Source: Syntrophobacterales bacterium (GTDB lineage Bacteria > Desulfobacterota > Syntrophobacteria > BM002). Taken from it: a DNA stretch of 8,465 nt. Position numbers and translations under genes: made by a program. Below are positions 1 to 5,549 of the stretch, one piece after another; positions within the stretch are counted from its first letter, which is position 1, and each line of letters starts with the position of its first letter. The stretch spans positions 1 through 8,465 of the forward strand of contig JAUVTM010000074.1 of assembly GCA_030601545.1 (NCBI GenBank), read 5' to 3'. The notes below the pieces were generated by a model. The model was not told the DNA's origin, ran no database searches, and saw nothing but the letters and a program-made list of their open reading frames with translations.

Positions 1-288
1 AGCCCAAGGGACGAAAAGATGTCGGGGCACCTGGCGCATGGCCTCCAATACCGTGGTGTCACGCACCCCGGGAGAGCGATGAACCATCTGACTTTGTACC
101 ATCAGGGAGCGTTTTCGATGATATTCAGAAAAGCGGGGGGGCGTCCAATTTTTCTCGGTGGGGTCTGAAACTTGCGCTTTTTCCTCCGGCTGACCAAATG
201 CATAGGGCAGCGGGGAGCAAAGCAGCAAGAGCAAGCTCGCACCTATTCCGGCGACTGCTGTAAGACGGATGAGAAGATTCGGCTTCAT
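1..288 (-). CDS. pcm: Exported protein-L-isoaspartate O-methyltransferase, 5' end only (partial)
   Basis: The first 96 codons are present and the gene leaves the window at its left edge. The family transfers a methyl group from SAM to L-isoaspartyl residues in damaged proteins, starting their repair. Residues 59-96 fit the Pcm N-terminal pattern: an R..MV..Q segment, then a G-V-R-D turn, then VLEAMRQVPRH and LFVP. The catalytic SAM-binding fold lies outside the window. Residues 1-32 look like a Sec signal peptide: K2 and R8, a hydrophobic run at about 11-24, and a plausible signal peptidase I site A-F-G|Q after residue 32. C24 is not in a good lipobox. The ATG at 288 was chosen because it opens directly into the signal peptide; the frame stays open upstream to about 369 but has no better start. 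The Shine-Dalgarno is weak. Family assignment is fairly sure, export likely, exact start less so. Confidence 0.8.
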   Translation of the reverse strand, partial: MKPNLLIRLTAVAGIGASLLLLLCSPLPYAFGQPEEKAQVSDPTEKNWTPPRFSEYHRKRSLMVQSQMVHRSPGVRDTTVLEAMRQVPRHLFVPWA

Positions 289-381
289 AGTAACAAAGTA
301 CCGGTGTTTGTTTTTAAACGGGGATTTCTCACTTACATGGTACAAGATAGCAAAGGGACTCAGGGGCGGTCAAGGCAAGGT

Positions 382-466
382 AGATTGCAGAATGCAGATT
401 GAGACTGCAAGAAGTCATTGTTAGAGGGCTGGGCTCTTAAATCCTAAATCTAAGATCTAAAATCTC
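382..466. repeat. Intergenic heptad element A (two arms of 7-nt quasi-repeats)
   Basis: The left arm has consecutive heptads AGATTGC (382), AGAATGC (389) and AGATTGA (396), then AGACTGC overlapping by one base (402). The right arm has AAATCCT (439), AAATCTA (446), AGATCTA (453) and AAATCTC (460). On the opposite strand the right-arm units read as TAGATTT-like words, so the arms are inverted relatives sharing an AGATT core, with about 30 nt between them. This element fills much of the 289-532 spacer; I see no gene there. It has the same layout as the elements at 771, 3288 and 4150 but different words. Confidence 0.6.
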
Positions 467-471
467 TCGAT

Positions 472-509
472 TTGACTAGTGGTTAGCCAGTGGTTAAGTT
501 ATGTACAAT
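472..509 (+). promoter_or_regulatory. Possible promoter/operator of the Cys-cluster microprotein, with 8-nt direct repeats
   Basis: AGTGGTTA occurs at 478-485 and again at 489-496, an 11-bp offset close to one helical turn, which would suit a dimeric regulator. A TTGACT (472-477) could be a -35 with the poor -10 TAAGTT (495-500) at 17 bp. A better -10-like TACAAT (504-509) has no good -35 partner. The site lies 24-60 bp upstream of the microprotein start. The repeat is seen directly; its role as promoter or operator is inference. Confidence 0.3.
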
Positions 510-532
510 GAGAAATCAAGGGGGTGAAGCGT

Positions 533-667
533 ATGGAAAGTGAGCATGGAAGTACGCCTCTAGCGCATCAGGAGGATTGTGATTGCTGCTGCGGCTGTGA
601 TAGCTTTGCCGAAAGGGAAGACTATCCCAAGGATGAGGAGGGAAATCCCATCTACAGGCCACTGTAA
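533..667 (+). CDS. Cysteine-cluster microprotein, 44 aa, function unknown
   Basis: I do not recognise this gene. It starts at ATG 533 behind a strong Shine-Dalgarno (AGGGGGTGA, about 520-528, 5-6 nt spacing), ends at TAA 665, and is followed 23 nt later by a strong intrinsic terminator, so it looks like a complete single-gene unit. The 44-residue product is acidic and has no signal peptide or membrane segment. Five of its residues at 16-22 are cysteines in the pattern C-D-C-C-C-G-C (C16, C18, C19, C20, C22). The tail (30-44) is rich in Asp, Glu and Pro and ends in YRPL. Such a cluster could bind a soft metal or act as a thiol/persulfide site, but this is inference. Nothing in the neighbourhood fixes a role. 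Reality as a gene is supported by ribosome-binding site, length and terminator; function is open. Confidence 0.65.
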   Translation: MESEHGSTPLAHQEDCDCCCGCDSFAEREDYPKDEEGNPIYRPL

Positions 668-690
668 AGACATAGATGATGGAAAGTTAG

Positions 691-716
691 AAGGCCCGCC
701 TAGGCGGGCCTTTTTT
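691..716 (+). terminator. Strong rho-independent terminator after the microprotein gene
   Basis: A perfect 10-bp inverted repeat (AAGGCCCGCC at 691-700, GGCGGGCCTT at 703-712) around a TA centre is followed by a run of six T (711-716). It has the classic GC-rich hairpin plus U-tract form on the plus strand. The minus strand lacks a matching T-run, so it probably works one way only. It closes the microprotein transcript. Confidence 0.9.
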
Positions 717-743
717 AATCAAATATAAGAAACCTGGTCCTTC

Positions 744-756
744 CCCGCATAGCGGG
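744..756. other. Small GC hairpin in the gap 668-1182
   Basis: CCCGC (744-748) and GCGGG (752-756) form a perfect 5-bp stem with a 3-nt ATA loop. T-rich sequence follows only from 766, so it is at best a weak back-up terminator for the microprotein transcript. The surrounding bases 717-770 show nothing else recognisable. Confidence 0.35.
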
Positions 757-770
757 ATTCAGCCTGTTTT

Positions 771-894
771 GATTTTGAATATCGAATATCGAACAAGGAA
801 TTTCGAACAGCAGAAGTTTTTAAAAGGAGTAAGACAATGTTTTTCACTTCGATATTCTGCGGTTCCTTGTTCTGCGGTTCTGCGGTTCATATTC
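771..894. repeat. Intergenic heptad element B (inverted arms)
   Basis: The left arm has units that all begin with GAA: GAATATC (777 and 784), GAACAAG (791), GAATTTC (798) and the 8-nt GAACAGCA (805). The right arm is inverted, with units ending in TTC: GATATTC (851), TGCGGTTC (858, 873 and 881) and CTTGTTC (866). The arms share a perfect 10-bp inverted core, GAACAAGGAA (791-800) against 863-872, and GATATTC at 851 is the complement of the units at 777 and 784. The spacer of about 30 nt is A/T-rich. No gene overlaps it. Confidence 0.7.
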
Positions 895-903
895 TCAACG
901 ACT

Positions 904-931
904 TGATAGCTGATAGTTGAATGCTGAGCGC
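904..931. repeat. Heptad array F (single arm)
   Basis: Four consecutive 7-nt units, each beginning with TGA, occur at 904 (TGATAGC), 911 (TGATAGT), 918 (TGAATGC) and 925 (TGAGCGC). No inverted partner is evident nearby. The array abuts the structure-rich tract that begins at about 934. Confidence 0.55.
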
Positions 932-933
932 TA

Positions 934-1106
934 ACCGGGGAGAGCGGATCCGGTGGTATTGTAACCCCTTCCAGGGGGCAGCTCAAAGCCGGGTCCTCTG
1001 GTCCTGGATTCTTTACTGTGATTTGAGAGCCAAAAAGCAGCGGACCCGAGTAACCCCCTGCTACCGTATTGTGACTATCACAGCAGCGTGCGAGCTTCTC
1101 GGGTCC
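934..1106. ncRNA. Candidate structured RNA, strand uncertain
   Basis: The tract is dense in complementary segments. Two boxes, GGATCCGG (946-953) and GGACCCGAG (1042-1050), can each pair with either of two partners, CCGGGTCC (989-996) or CTCGGGTCC (1098-1106). One arrangement gives two side-by-side domains. The other gives a long rod: 951-956 with 1061-1066, 972-978 with 1054-1060, 990-996 with 1042-1048, closed by 940-945 with 1094-1100 (one bulge). A local TGTGA/TCACA hairpin sits at 1070-1082. A rod of about 170-190 nt with an internal bubble recalls 6S RNA, but I cannot match it by sequence. G-U pairs at two stems favour the plus strand; a promoter-like pair at 1115-1144 favours the minus strand. 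No coding frame here is convincing. Confidence 0.35.
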
Positions 1107-1114
1107 ACGTCTTT

Positions 1115-1144
1115 AGACTAACGTATATTACCTGTTTGAGTCAA
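1115..1144 (-). promoter_or_regulatory. Promoter-like pair reading into the structured tract
   Basis: On the minus strand TTGACT (1144-1139) is followed after 18 bp by TAGTCT (1120-1115). Transcription would begin near 1108, just before the first stem base of the structured tract. The -35 is good (5/6) and the -10 is weak. It lies just downstream of pckA, so it could only drive the spacer RNA. Confidence 0.3.
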
Positions 1145-1147
1145 GGA

Positions 1148-1177
1148 AAAAGTTTGATTTGGCTCCAGCGTTGGAGC
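1148..1177 (-). terminator. Possible weak terminator of pckA
   Basis: On the minus strand, just after the pckA stop, a perfect 6-bp stem (GCTCCA/TGGAGC, 1162-1177, 4-nt loop) is followed after about 10 nt by a run of T. The gap between stem and T-run is longer than usual, so termination may be weak. Confidence 0.35.
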
Positions 1178-1182
1178 GTGTC

Positions 1183-3033
1183 TTAAAAGTCCGGTCTTGC
1201 CAATTCCCACACTTCTGGCGATCGCCATAATCTGGATTTAAACAGCTCCCGGTGATGAACAAACTCCTTGGGCAATCGATCGAAAAACTTGTCGAAAAGC
1301 TCTTCATGAGATCTGGCCTCAATTACTGATGCATCACGATCAACAGACATGATTTTATAAAATGTCTCCGGATCGTAATCCAACCCTTCCCAATGGATGT
1401 CTTCATGACGTGGCATATAGCCCAGGGGGCTCTCTACCCCACGACTGCAACCATGAACCCGGTCAACAATCCACTTGAGAACCCGCATGTTCTCGCCAAA
1501 GCCAGGCCACAGAAACTTGCCGTTTTCATCCTTCATAAACCAATTTACTCTAAAAATCCGAGGGTGACTGGACAGAAGTCGACCCATGTTTAGCCAGTGA
1601 TTCCAGTATTCCGCCATGTTGTAGCCACAAAACGGCAACATCGCCATGGGATCTCTCCTCATTGGGGGCAGAGCATCTTCAGCGGCTGCCGTTGCCTCAG
1701 ATCCCATGGTGGCGGCAAGATAAACTCCATGGGACCAGTTAAAGGCTTGAAAGACCAAGGGAACATTTCTGCTCATTCGTCCGCCGAAGATGAATGCACT
1801 AACCGGTACTCCTTCCGGGTCATCCCAGGCGGGATCGAAACTTGGACACTGGGCAACTGGTGCTGTGAACCGGGCATTTGGATGAGCCGCCGGCCTGCCG
1901 CAATCCGGCGTCCAATCCTGTCCCTTCCAGTCAATCAAGTGAGCCGGGGGCTCGTCTGTCATGCCCTCCCACCACACATCACCGTCATCTGTGAGGGCCA
2001 CGTTGGTGAAAATGCAATTCTTGGTCAGGGTCAACATGGCATTGGGGTTGGAATCCATCGAAGTGCCTGGGGCCACGCCAAAAAATCCTGCCTCAGGGTT
2101 AATGGCCCGCAGGGTCCCGTCGGGCCCGGGTTTAATCCAGGCGATGTCGTCACCCACGGTGGTAATCTTCCAGCCTTCGAAGCCTTTCGGTGGAACCAAC
2201 ATGGCGAAATTGGTTTTGCCGCAGGCGCTGGGGAAAGCCCCGGCCACATAGGTTTTTTCTCCTTCGGGGCTCTCGACCCCCACAATCAGCATATGTTCAG
2301 CCAGCCATCCTTCATCTCTGGCCATGACAGAAGCAATTCTGAGGGCGAAACATTTCTTGCCTAAAAGAGCATTGCCACCATACCCGCTACCAAAGGAGTA
2401 AATGGACCGCTCTTCAGGAAAATGGCTGATGTAGGTGTTTTCCGGATTACAAGGCCAGGGCACATCCTTTTGACCCGGCTCCAGAGGGGCTCCCACTGAA
2501 TGCAGACAGCGTACAAAGGCTCCATCGTTTCCCAGAACATCCAAAGCCGCCTGGCCCATTCGGGTCATAATCCGCATATTCACTACCACATAGAGAGAAT
2601 CCGTGATCTCTACACCAATATGGGCTATTGGGGAGCCCAGAGGCCCCATGCTGAAGGGAATGACGTACATGGTGCGCCCCCGCATGCAGCCGTCAAAGAG
2701 AGCATGCAATTTTTCTTTCATTTCAGTCGGATGCAACCAGTTATTCGTGGGGCCCGCGTCAGACTTATTGGTGGGGCATACGAAGGTGCGACTTTCCATT
2801 CTTGCCACATCTTTCGGGTCCGAAAGGCAGAGAAAACTATTAGGACGTTTTTCTTCATTGAGGCGAATAAACGTACCACTTTCAACCATTTGGTTACATA
2901 GCTCGTCGTATTCCTCCTGGGAACCGTCACAGATATAAACCTGATCCGGTTTGGAGAGATACATTACTGTTTTAATCCAGCCAAGCAGGGCCTCATTGTT
3001 GGTCTTGGCACCTTCGATTTGAATGTCCGTCAT
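1183..3033 (-). CDS. pckA: Phosphoenolpyruvate carboxykinase, GTP-dependent
   Basis: The 616-aa product matches the GTP-type PEPCK family in length and motifs. It interconverts oxaloacetate plus GTP with PEP, CO2 and GDP in the cytosol, supplying gluconeogenesis or acting anaplerotically. Visible sites: R82 (substrate), Y218, metal ligands K227 and H247, the P-loop FPSACGKTN (267-275) with C271, K273 and T274, and the kinase-2 motif VGDDIAW (293-299) with metal-binding D295/D296. Also visible are the N387-A-R389 substrate site and the guanine clamp F499, F507, F512, N515, which marks it as GTP-dependent, not ATP-dependent. One oddity is GGRM at 417-420: the arginine equivalent to rat R436 is kept (R419) but the usually following arginine is Met. 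The ATG at 3033 has a strong GGGAGGAG Shine-Dalgarno. It stands alone, divergent from the nitroreductase gene. Confidence 0.97.
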   Translation of the reverse strand: MTDIQIEGAKTNNEALLGWIKTVMYLSKPDQVYICDGSQEEYDELCNQMVESGTFIRLNEEKRPNSFLCLSDPKDVARMESRTFVCPTNKSDAGPTNNWLHPTEMKEKLHALFDGCMRGRTMYVIPFSMGPLGSPIAHIGVEITDSLYVVVNMRIMTRMGQAALDVLGNDGAFVRCLHSVGAPLEPGQKDVPWPCNPENTYISHFPEERSIYSFGSGYGGNALLGKKCFALRIASVMARDEGWLAEHMLIVGVESPEGEKTYVAGAFPSACGKTNFAMLVPPKGFEGWKITTVGDDIAWIKPGPDGTLRAINPEAGFFGVAPGTSMDSNPNAMLTLTKNCIFTNVALTDDGDVWWEGMTDEPPAHLIDWKGQDWTPDCGRPAAHPNARFTAPVAQCPSFDPAWDDPEGVPVSAFIFGGRMSRNVPLVFQAFNWSHGVYLAATMGSEATAAAEDALPPMRRDPMAMLPFCGYNMAEYWNHWLNMGRLLSSHPRIFRVNWFMKDENGKFLWPGFGENMRVLKWIVDRVHGCSRGVESPLGYMPRHEDIHWEGLDYDPETFYKIMSVDRDASVIEARSHEELFDKFFDRLPKEFVHHRELFKSRLWRSPEVWELARPDF

Positions 3034-3200
3034 GCGCTACTCCTCCCTTGGAAAAATTCTGTCAGATGATATCGGATAGCTAATAATAATAAACTTTTCG
3101 CCTGAAGGCCATGGCCACACGATATGGCTTGAAGCCTGTAGTAAAATGCATTCAAGAAATAAAATCCACTTTTTTCTGGAAAAGCGGAATAATTTATGGG

Positions 3201-3225
3201 AGGTTTTATTCAAAATCGAAAACCT
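3201..3225. other. Small inverted repeat in the pckA/nitroreductase spacer
   Basis: AGGTTTT (3201-3207) and AAAACCT (3219-3225) form a perfect 7-bp inverted repeat with an 11-nt loop. It overlaps a 12-mer, AAACCTGGTCCT (3220-3231), that recurs at 730-741 in another spacer. The rest of 3034-3287 shows no gene; I found no convincing pckA promoter there. Confidence 0.4.
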
Positions 3226-3287
3226 GGTCCTCAGGGTCAGGTCAGAGTTCAATGGCTTTGCCGGTAAAGATTGCGAGCTGTTATGGA

Positions 3288-3405
3288 GGTTTCAGGTGTC
3301 GGGTGTCAGGTGTCAGGAAAGCAAAAAAAACTAAAACCTGTTGGAGCGAAGCGGAAATCCCGTCTGAAGCGAAGCGGCAGCGGGGAACACTGAACACTGA
3401 AACCC
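3288..3405. repeat. Intergenic heptad element C (inverted arms plus internal 10-nt direct repeat)
   Basis: The left arm opens with GGTTTCAG (3288-3295), then heptads GTGTCGG (3296) and GTGTCAG (3303 and 3310). The right arm has GAACACT (3385 and 3392) and GAAACCC (3399). The outer bases are a perfect 8-bp inverted repeat: 3288-3295 against CTGAAACC at 3397-3404. Between the arms AGCGAAGCGG occurs twice (3345-3354 and 3368-3377). Same architecture as elements A, B and D with different words. Confidence 0.65.
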
Positions 3406-3418
3406 TTAGATTTGGTGC

Positions 3419-3447
3419 TTGGATTCTTTACTTTTGAGATAGATAGT
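3419..3447 (+). promoter_or_regulatory. Weak candidate promoter of the nitroreductase gene
   Basis: TTGGAT (3419-3424) and GATAGT (3442-3447) are 17 bp apart, about 35 bp before the nitroreductase start. Match to the housekeeping consensus is only partial, but position and spacing fit. Confidence 0.3.
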
Positions 3448-3480
3448 TGCAGACACCAACAGTGAGTGGAGGAAAGGACC

Positions 3481-4053
3481 GTGGAGCTATACGAAGCAAT
3501 CAAAGGGAGAAGGAGTGTTCGCAAGTTCAAAACAACGCCAGTTCCAAGAGATCTCATTGAGAAGATCTTTGAAGTCGCTCTGTGGGCGCCCTCGGGAATG
3601 AACAGGCAGAATTGGAAATTCTTCGTACTGGCGGGAGAGCGGAAAGAGGAGTTGGTATCAATTTCCTCCACCAGTTTTCAGTACCTGGAACCGCAACTCC
3701 AACAGCTGTATGCAGAAAAGCCCAAGATCATAGAGTCCACCCGCAGGTTTTTCAAGCGACTAGGTGAAGCCCCGATTGTGGTCTGTGCTTATTTTGAACC
3801 GGCGAACATGGAGGATGTCACCAGCTTTCAGAACGTGGCTGCTGCCATTCAGAATCTACTCCTGGTGGCACACGCAGAGGGACTTGGAACCTGCTGGATG
3901 ACAGGTCCGGTACCCGTTGCCAATGAGATCAGCCGTTTTCTGGGGGTGAAAGATATGACCCTGGTGGCGATAACACCCATGGGGTATCCAGACGAAACAC
4001 CAAAAGTGCCACCCCGTAGACCGGATCGGGTTGTTTATCAAGGATTTGAGTAG
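3481..4053 (+). CDS. Nitroreductase-family FMN-dependent oxidoreductase
   Basis: The 190-aa protein has the small nitroreductase fold: an FMN-phosphate-binding RRSVRKF at 10-16, WAPSGMNRQNW at 35-45, a helix rich in Ala/Leu at 115-131, GLGTCWM at 134-140 and MGYP at 167-170. Members are homodimers that use FMN and NAD(P)H, or ferredoxin in anaerobes, to reduce nitroaromatics, quinones or flavins; the physiological substrate cannot be read from sequence. I chose the GTG at 3481, not the in-frame GTG at 3466. A GGAGGA Shine-Dalgarno (3468-3473) sits 7 nt before 3481, and the protein then begins at ELYEAI, the usual family N-terminus. It is a single gene, divergent from pckA and convergent with mtaB; no clear terminator separates the last pair. 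No iron-sulfur or fusion domain is seen. Confidence 0.9.
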   Translation: MELYEAIKGRRSVRKFKTTPVPRDLIEKIFEVALWAPSGMNRQNWKFFVLAGERKEELVSISSTSFQYLEPQLQQLYAEKPKIIESTRRFFKRLGEAPIVVCAYFEPANMEDVTSFQNVAAAIQNLLLVAHAEGLGTCWMTGPVPVANEISRFLGVKDMTLVAITPMGYPDETPKVPPRRPDRVVYQGFE

Positions 4054-4149
4054 ATGGCCAGTGCGCGATCATGGGAGCGTAGCAATAACCACAGAGACAC
4101 AGAGGACCCGGAGAAGATAAATGTTTTTCCTGGCCGGAAGACAGCCATC

Positions 4150-4229
4150 GTCAGTCGTCCGTTGTTCGTCGTCCGTAGCAAAGTGAAAATACCTTTTATG
4201 CAACTGACAACTGACCACTGACAACGGAC
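4150..4229. repeat. Intergenic heptad element D (inverted arms)
   Basis: The left arm has GTCAGTC (4150), GTCCGTT (4157), GTTCGTC (4164) and GTCCGTA (4171). The right arm has AACTGAC (4202 and 4209), CACTGAC (4216) and AACGGAC (4223), which are complements of GTCAGTT-like and GTCCGTT words. A perfect 9-bp inverted core joins 4157-4165 with 4221-4229. The spacer (4178-4201) is A/T-rich, as in element B. It lies between the convergent nitroreductase and mtaB genes, where no standard terminator is visible, so the hairpin might help end one of the transcripts (inference). Confidence 0.7.
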
Positions 4230-4244
4230 AGCACTGTGATCGGG

Positions 4245-5549
4245 CTAGACGGGAATGGCTACAAGCTTATTTCCTTCGAGTCGATCCAGTCGTGCCATAA
4301 CGATCTGATTTTCCAGGGGCGAGTCAGCTTGGACCAACACTGGTAGGTAATTGTCCGAAAAACCACATAACATTGAGCTGGCTTCATCTCGCCGATTTTC
4401 CGCCAGAACCTGCCGCATTTCTCCTAGGAACCGCTGCAAGAACGTCAGCCGTTTTGCTTGGTCCAGTTCTCTCAGCAACCCACAGCGCTGGCGAATTATT
4501 GATGGAGACACCTGTGCGCTCATGGCGGCTGCAGGAGTGGTGGGGCGGGGTGAGTAAGGAAAGACATGCAAGTAGGCTATGGGAAGAGATTCGATCAACC
4601 GATAGCTATTCTGGAAGCATTCATCGGTCTCGCCGGGAAAGCCCACCAGCACATCAGCTCCCACAGCCAGATCGGGAATGCGTTGAGTGGCCTCCAGTAC
4701 GAGCTCCCGGTAGAAATCGGGGTGATAGTGGCGGTTCATGCGGCCAAGAATAGTGGCATCACCACTTTGTAGTGGAATATGAAGGTGCGGGCAGAGACTG
4801 GGCTCATTAGCCATCAGTTCGAGTAAATCCGAAGTGATCTCCCCGGGTTCCAGCGAACTGAGTCGAAGGCGGTCCGGTGGACAGTGCTCAACAATTGACC
4901 GGAGCAGATCGATCAAGTCTTGCCGCGGCTCGAAATCAAAGCCCCACTGGCCCAGATGGATGCCTGTAAGTACGATCTCCCGATACCCATGGTCCAGGAA
5001 TCTGGCCACCTGGCCTAAAACGGACTCCAGGTTGATACTGCGGCTACGACCGCGGGCATAAGGAACAATGCAGTAGGAGCAGAAAGCATCGCACCCGTCC
5101 TGAACTTTAAGAAAGGCGCGAGTTCTGTGAGAAAAACCGGAGAAAACGAGAGGTTGGGGGGCGGGAGCTGTGCGGACGTCATTTAAGTGCACACATGGTG
5201 GCTGATCTTGCTCAGGGCGAGCAATATAATCCAAGAGTGCCAGCTTTTCGGTGGTGCCGAGTATGTGAGTAACTCCAGGGATAGCGGCTATTTCCTCGGC
5301 AGCAATCTGGGAATAGCAGCCCATGACCACCACCTCGGCTTCTGGATTTTGACGAAGCGCACGCCGGATCAGTTGGCGTGACTGCATGGCAGCCCGGCTG
5401 GTCACAGCACAGGTGTTGATGCAGTAAAGGTCGGCTTTACCGGTGAAAGGGCGGATCAGAAAATCCGCCTGTGTTAATTTTTCTTCCAGGTAGGCGGATT
5501 CGCACTGATTTACCTTGCAGCCGAGAGTTGCCAACGCTACCGTGTTCAT
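4245..5549 (-). CDS. mtaB: tRNA t6A37 methylthiotransferase MtaB
   Basis: This 434-aa radical-SAM enzyme inserts a methylthio group at C2 of t6A37, making ms2t6A in tRNAs that read ANN codons. The N-terminal domain (about 1-120) opens with the MtaB signature TLGCKVNQ (8-15) and supplies the auxiliary cluster cysteines C11, C47 and C78. The radical-SAM motif C153-x3-C157-x2-C160 lies in GCDAFCSYC, followed by YARGRSRS. A TRAM-like RNA-binding tail occupies about 370-434. CKVNQ distinguishes MtaB from MiaB and RimO. The ATG at 5549 overlaps the mnmA stop by 4 nt (ATGA), so translation is probably coupled; a weak AGGTG lies upstream inside mnmA. It is the last gene of the operon. Confidence 0.95.
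   Translation of the reverse strand: MNTVALATLGCKVNQCESAYLEEKLTQADFLIRPFTGKADLYCINTCAVTSRAAMQSRQLIRRALRQNPEAEVVVMGCYSQIAAEEIAAIPGVTHILGTTEKLALLDYIARPEQDQPPCVHLNDVRTAPAPQPLVFSGFSHRTRAFLKVQDGCDAFCSYCIVPYARGRSRSINLESVLGQVARFLDHGYREIVLTGIHLGQWGFDFEPRQDLIDLLRSIVEHCPPDRLRLSSLEPGEITSDLLELMANEPSLCPHLHIPLQSGDATILGRMNRHYHPDFYRELVLEATQRIPDLAVGADVLVGFPGETDECFQNSYRLIESLPIAYLHVFPYSPRPTTPAAAMSAQVSPSIIRQRCGLLRELDQAKRLTFLQRFLGEMRQVLAENRRDEASSMLCGFSDNYLPVLVQADSPLENQIVMARLDRLEGNKLVAIPV

Noticed and set aside
172..402. 76-codon plus-strand frame at the left end
   Set aside because: Antisense to the Pcm signal-peptide region and running into heptad element A; no ribosome-binding site.
771..931. CRISPR-like array
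   Set aside because: Units are 7-8 nt and contiguous, without spacers, and no cas gene is present.
921..1121. 66-codon open frame over the structured tract
   Set aside because: No Shine-Dalgarno, no recognisable motif, and the region is dominated by complementary segments; it better fits non-coding DNA.
1597..2364. 255-codon open frame on the plus strand
   Set aside because: It is wholly antisense to pckA, which has every family motif; composition and lack of a ribosome-binding site or recognisable motif mark it as a shadow frame.
3037..3437. Short frames on both strands of the pckA/nitroreductase spacer
   Set aside because: They run through repeats and the ribosome-binding sites of flanking genes, and have no start signals or recognisable motifs.
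3466..3480. Earlier GTG start for the nitroreductase
   Set aside because: It overlaps the GGAGGA Shine-Dalgarno that serves the GTG at 3481, and would add residues outside the usual family N-terminus.
4150..4229. Bidirectional terminator between nitroreductase and mtaB
   Set aside because: The inverted core is AT/GC-mixed with a loop of 55 nt and no adjacent T-run, so it was kept as a repeat and not called a terminator.
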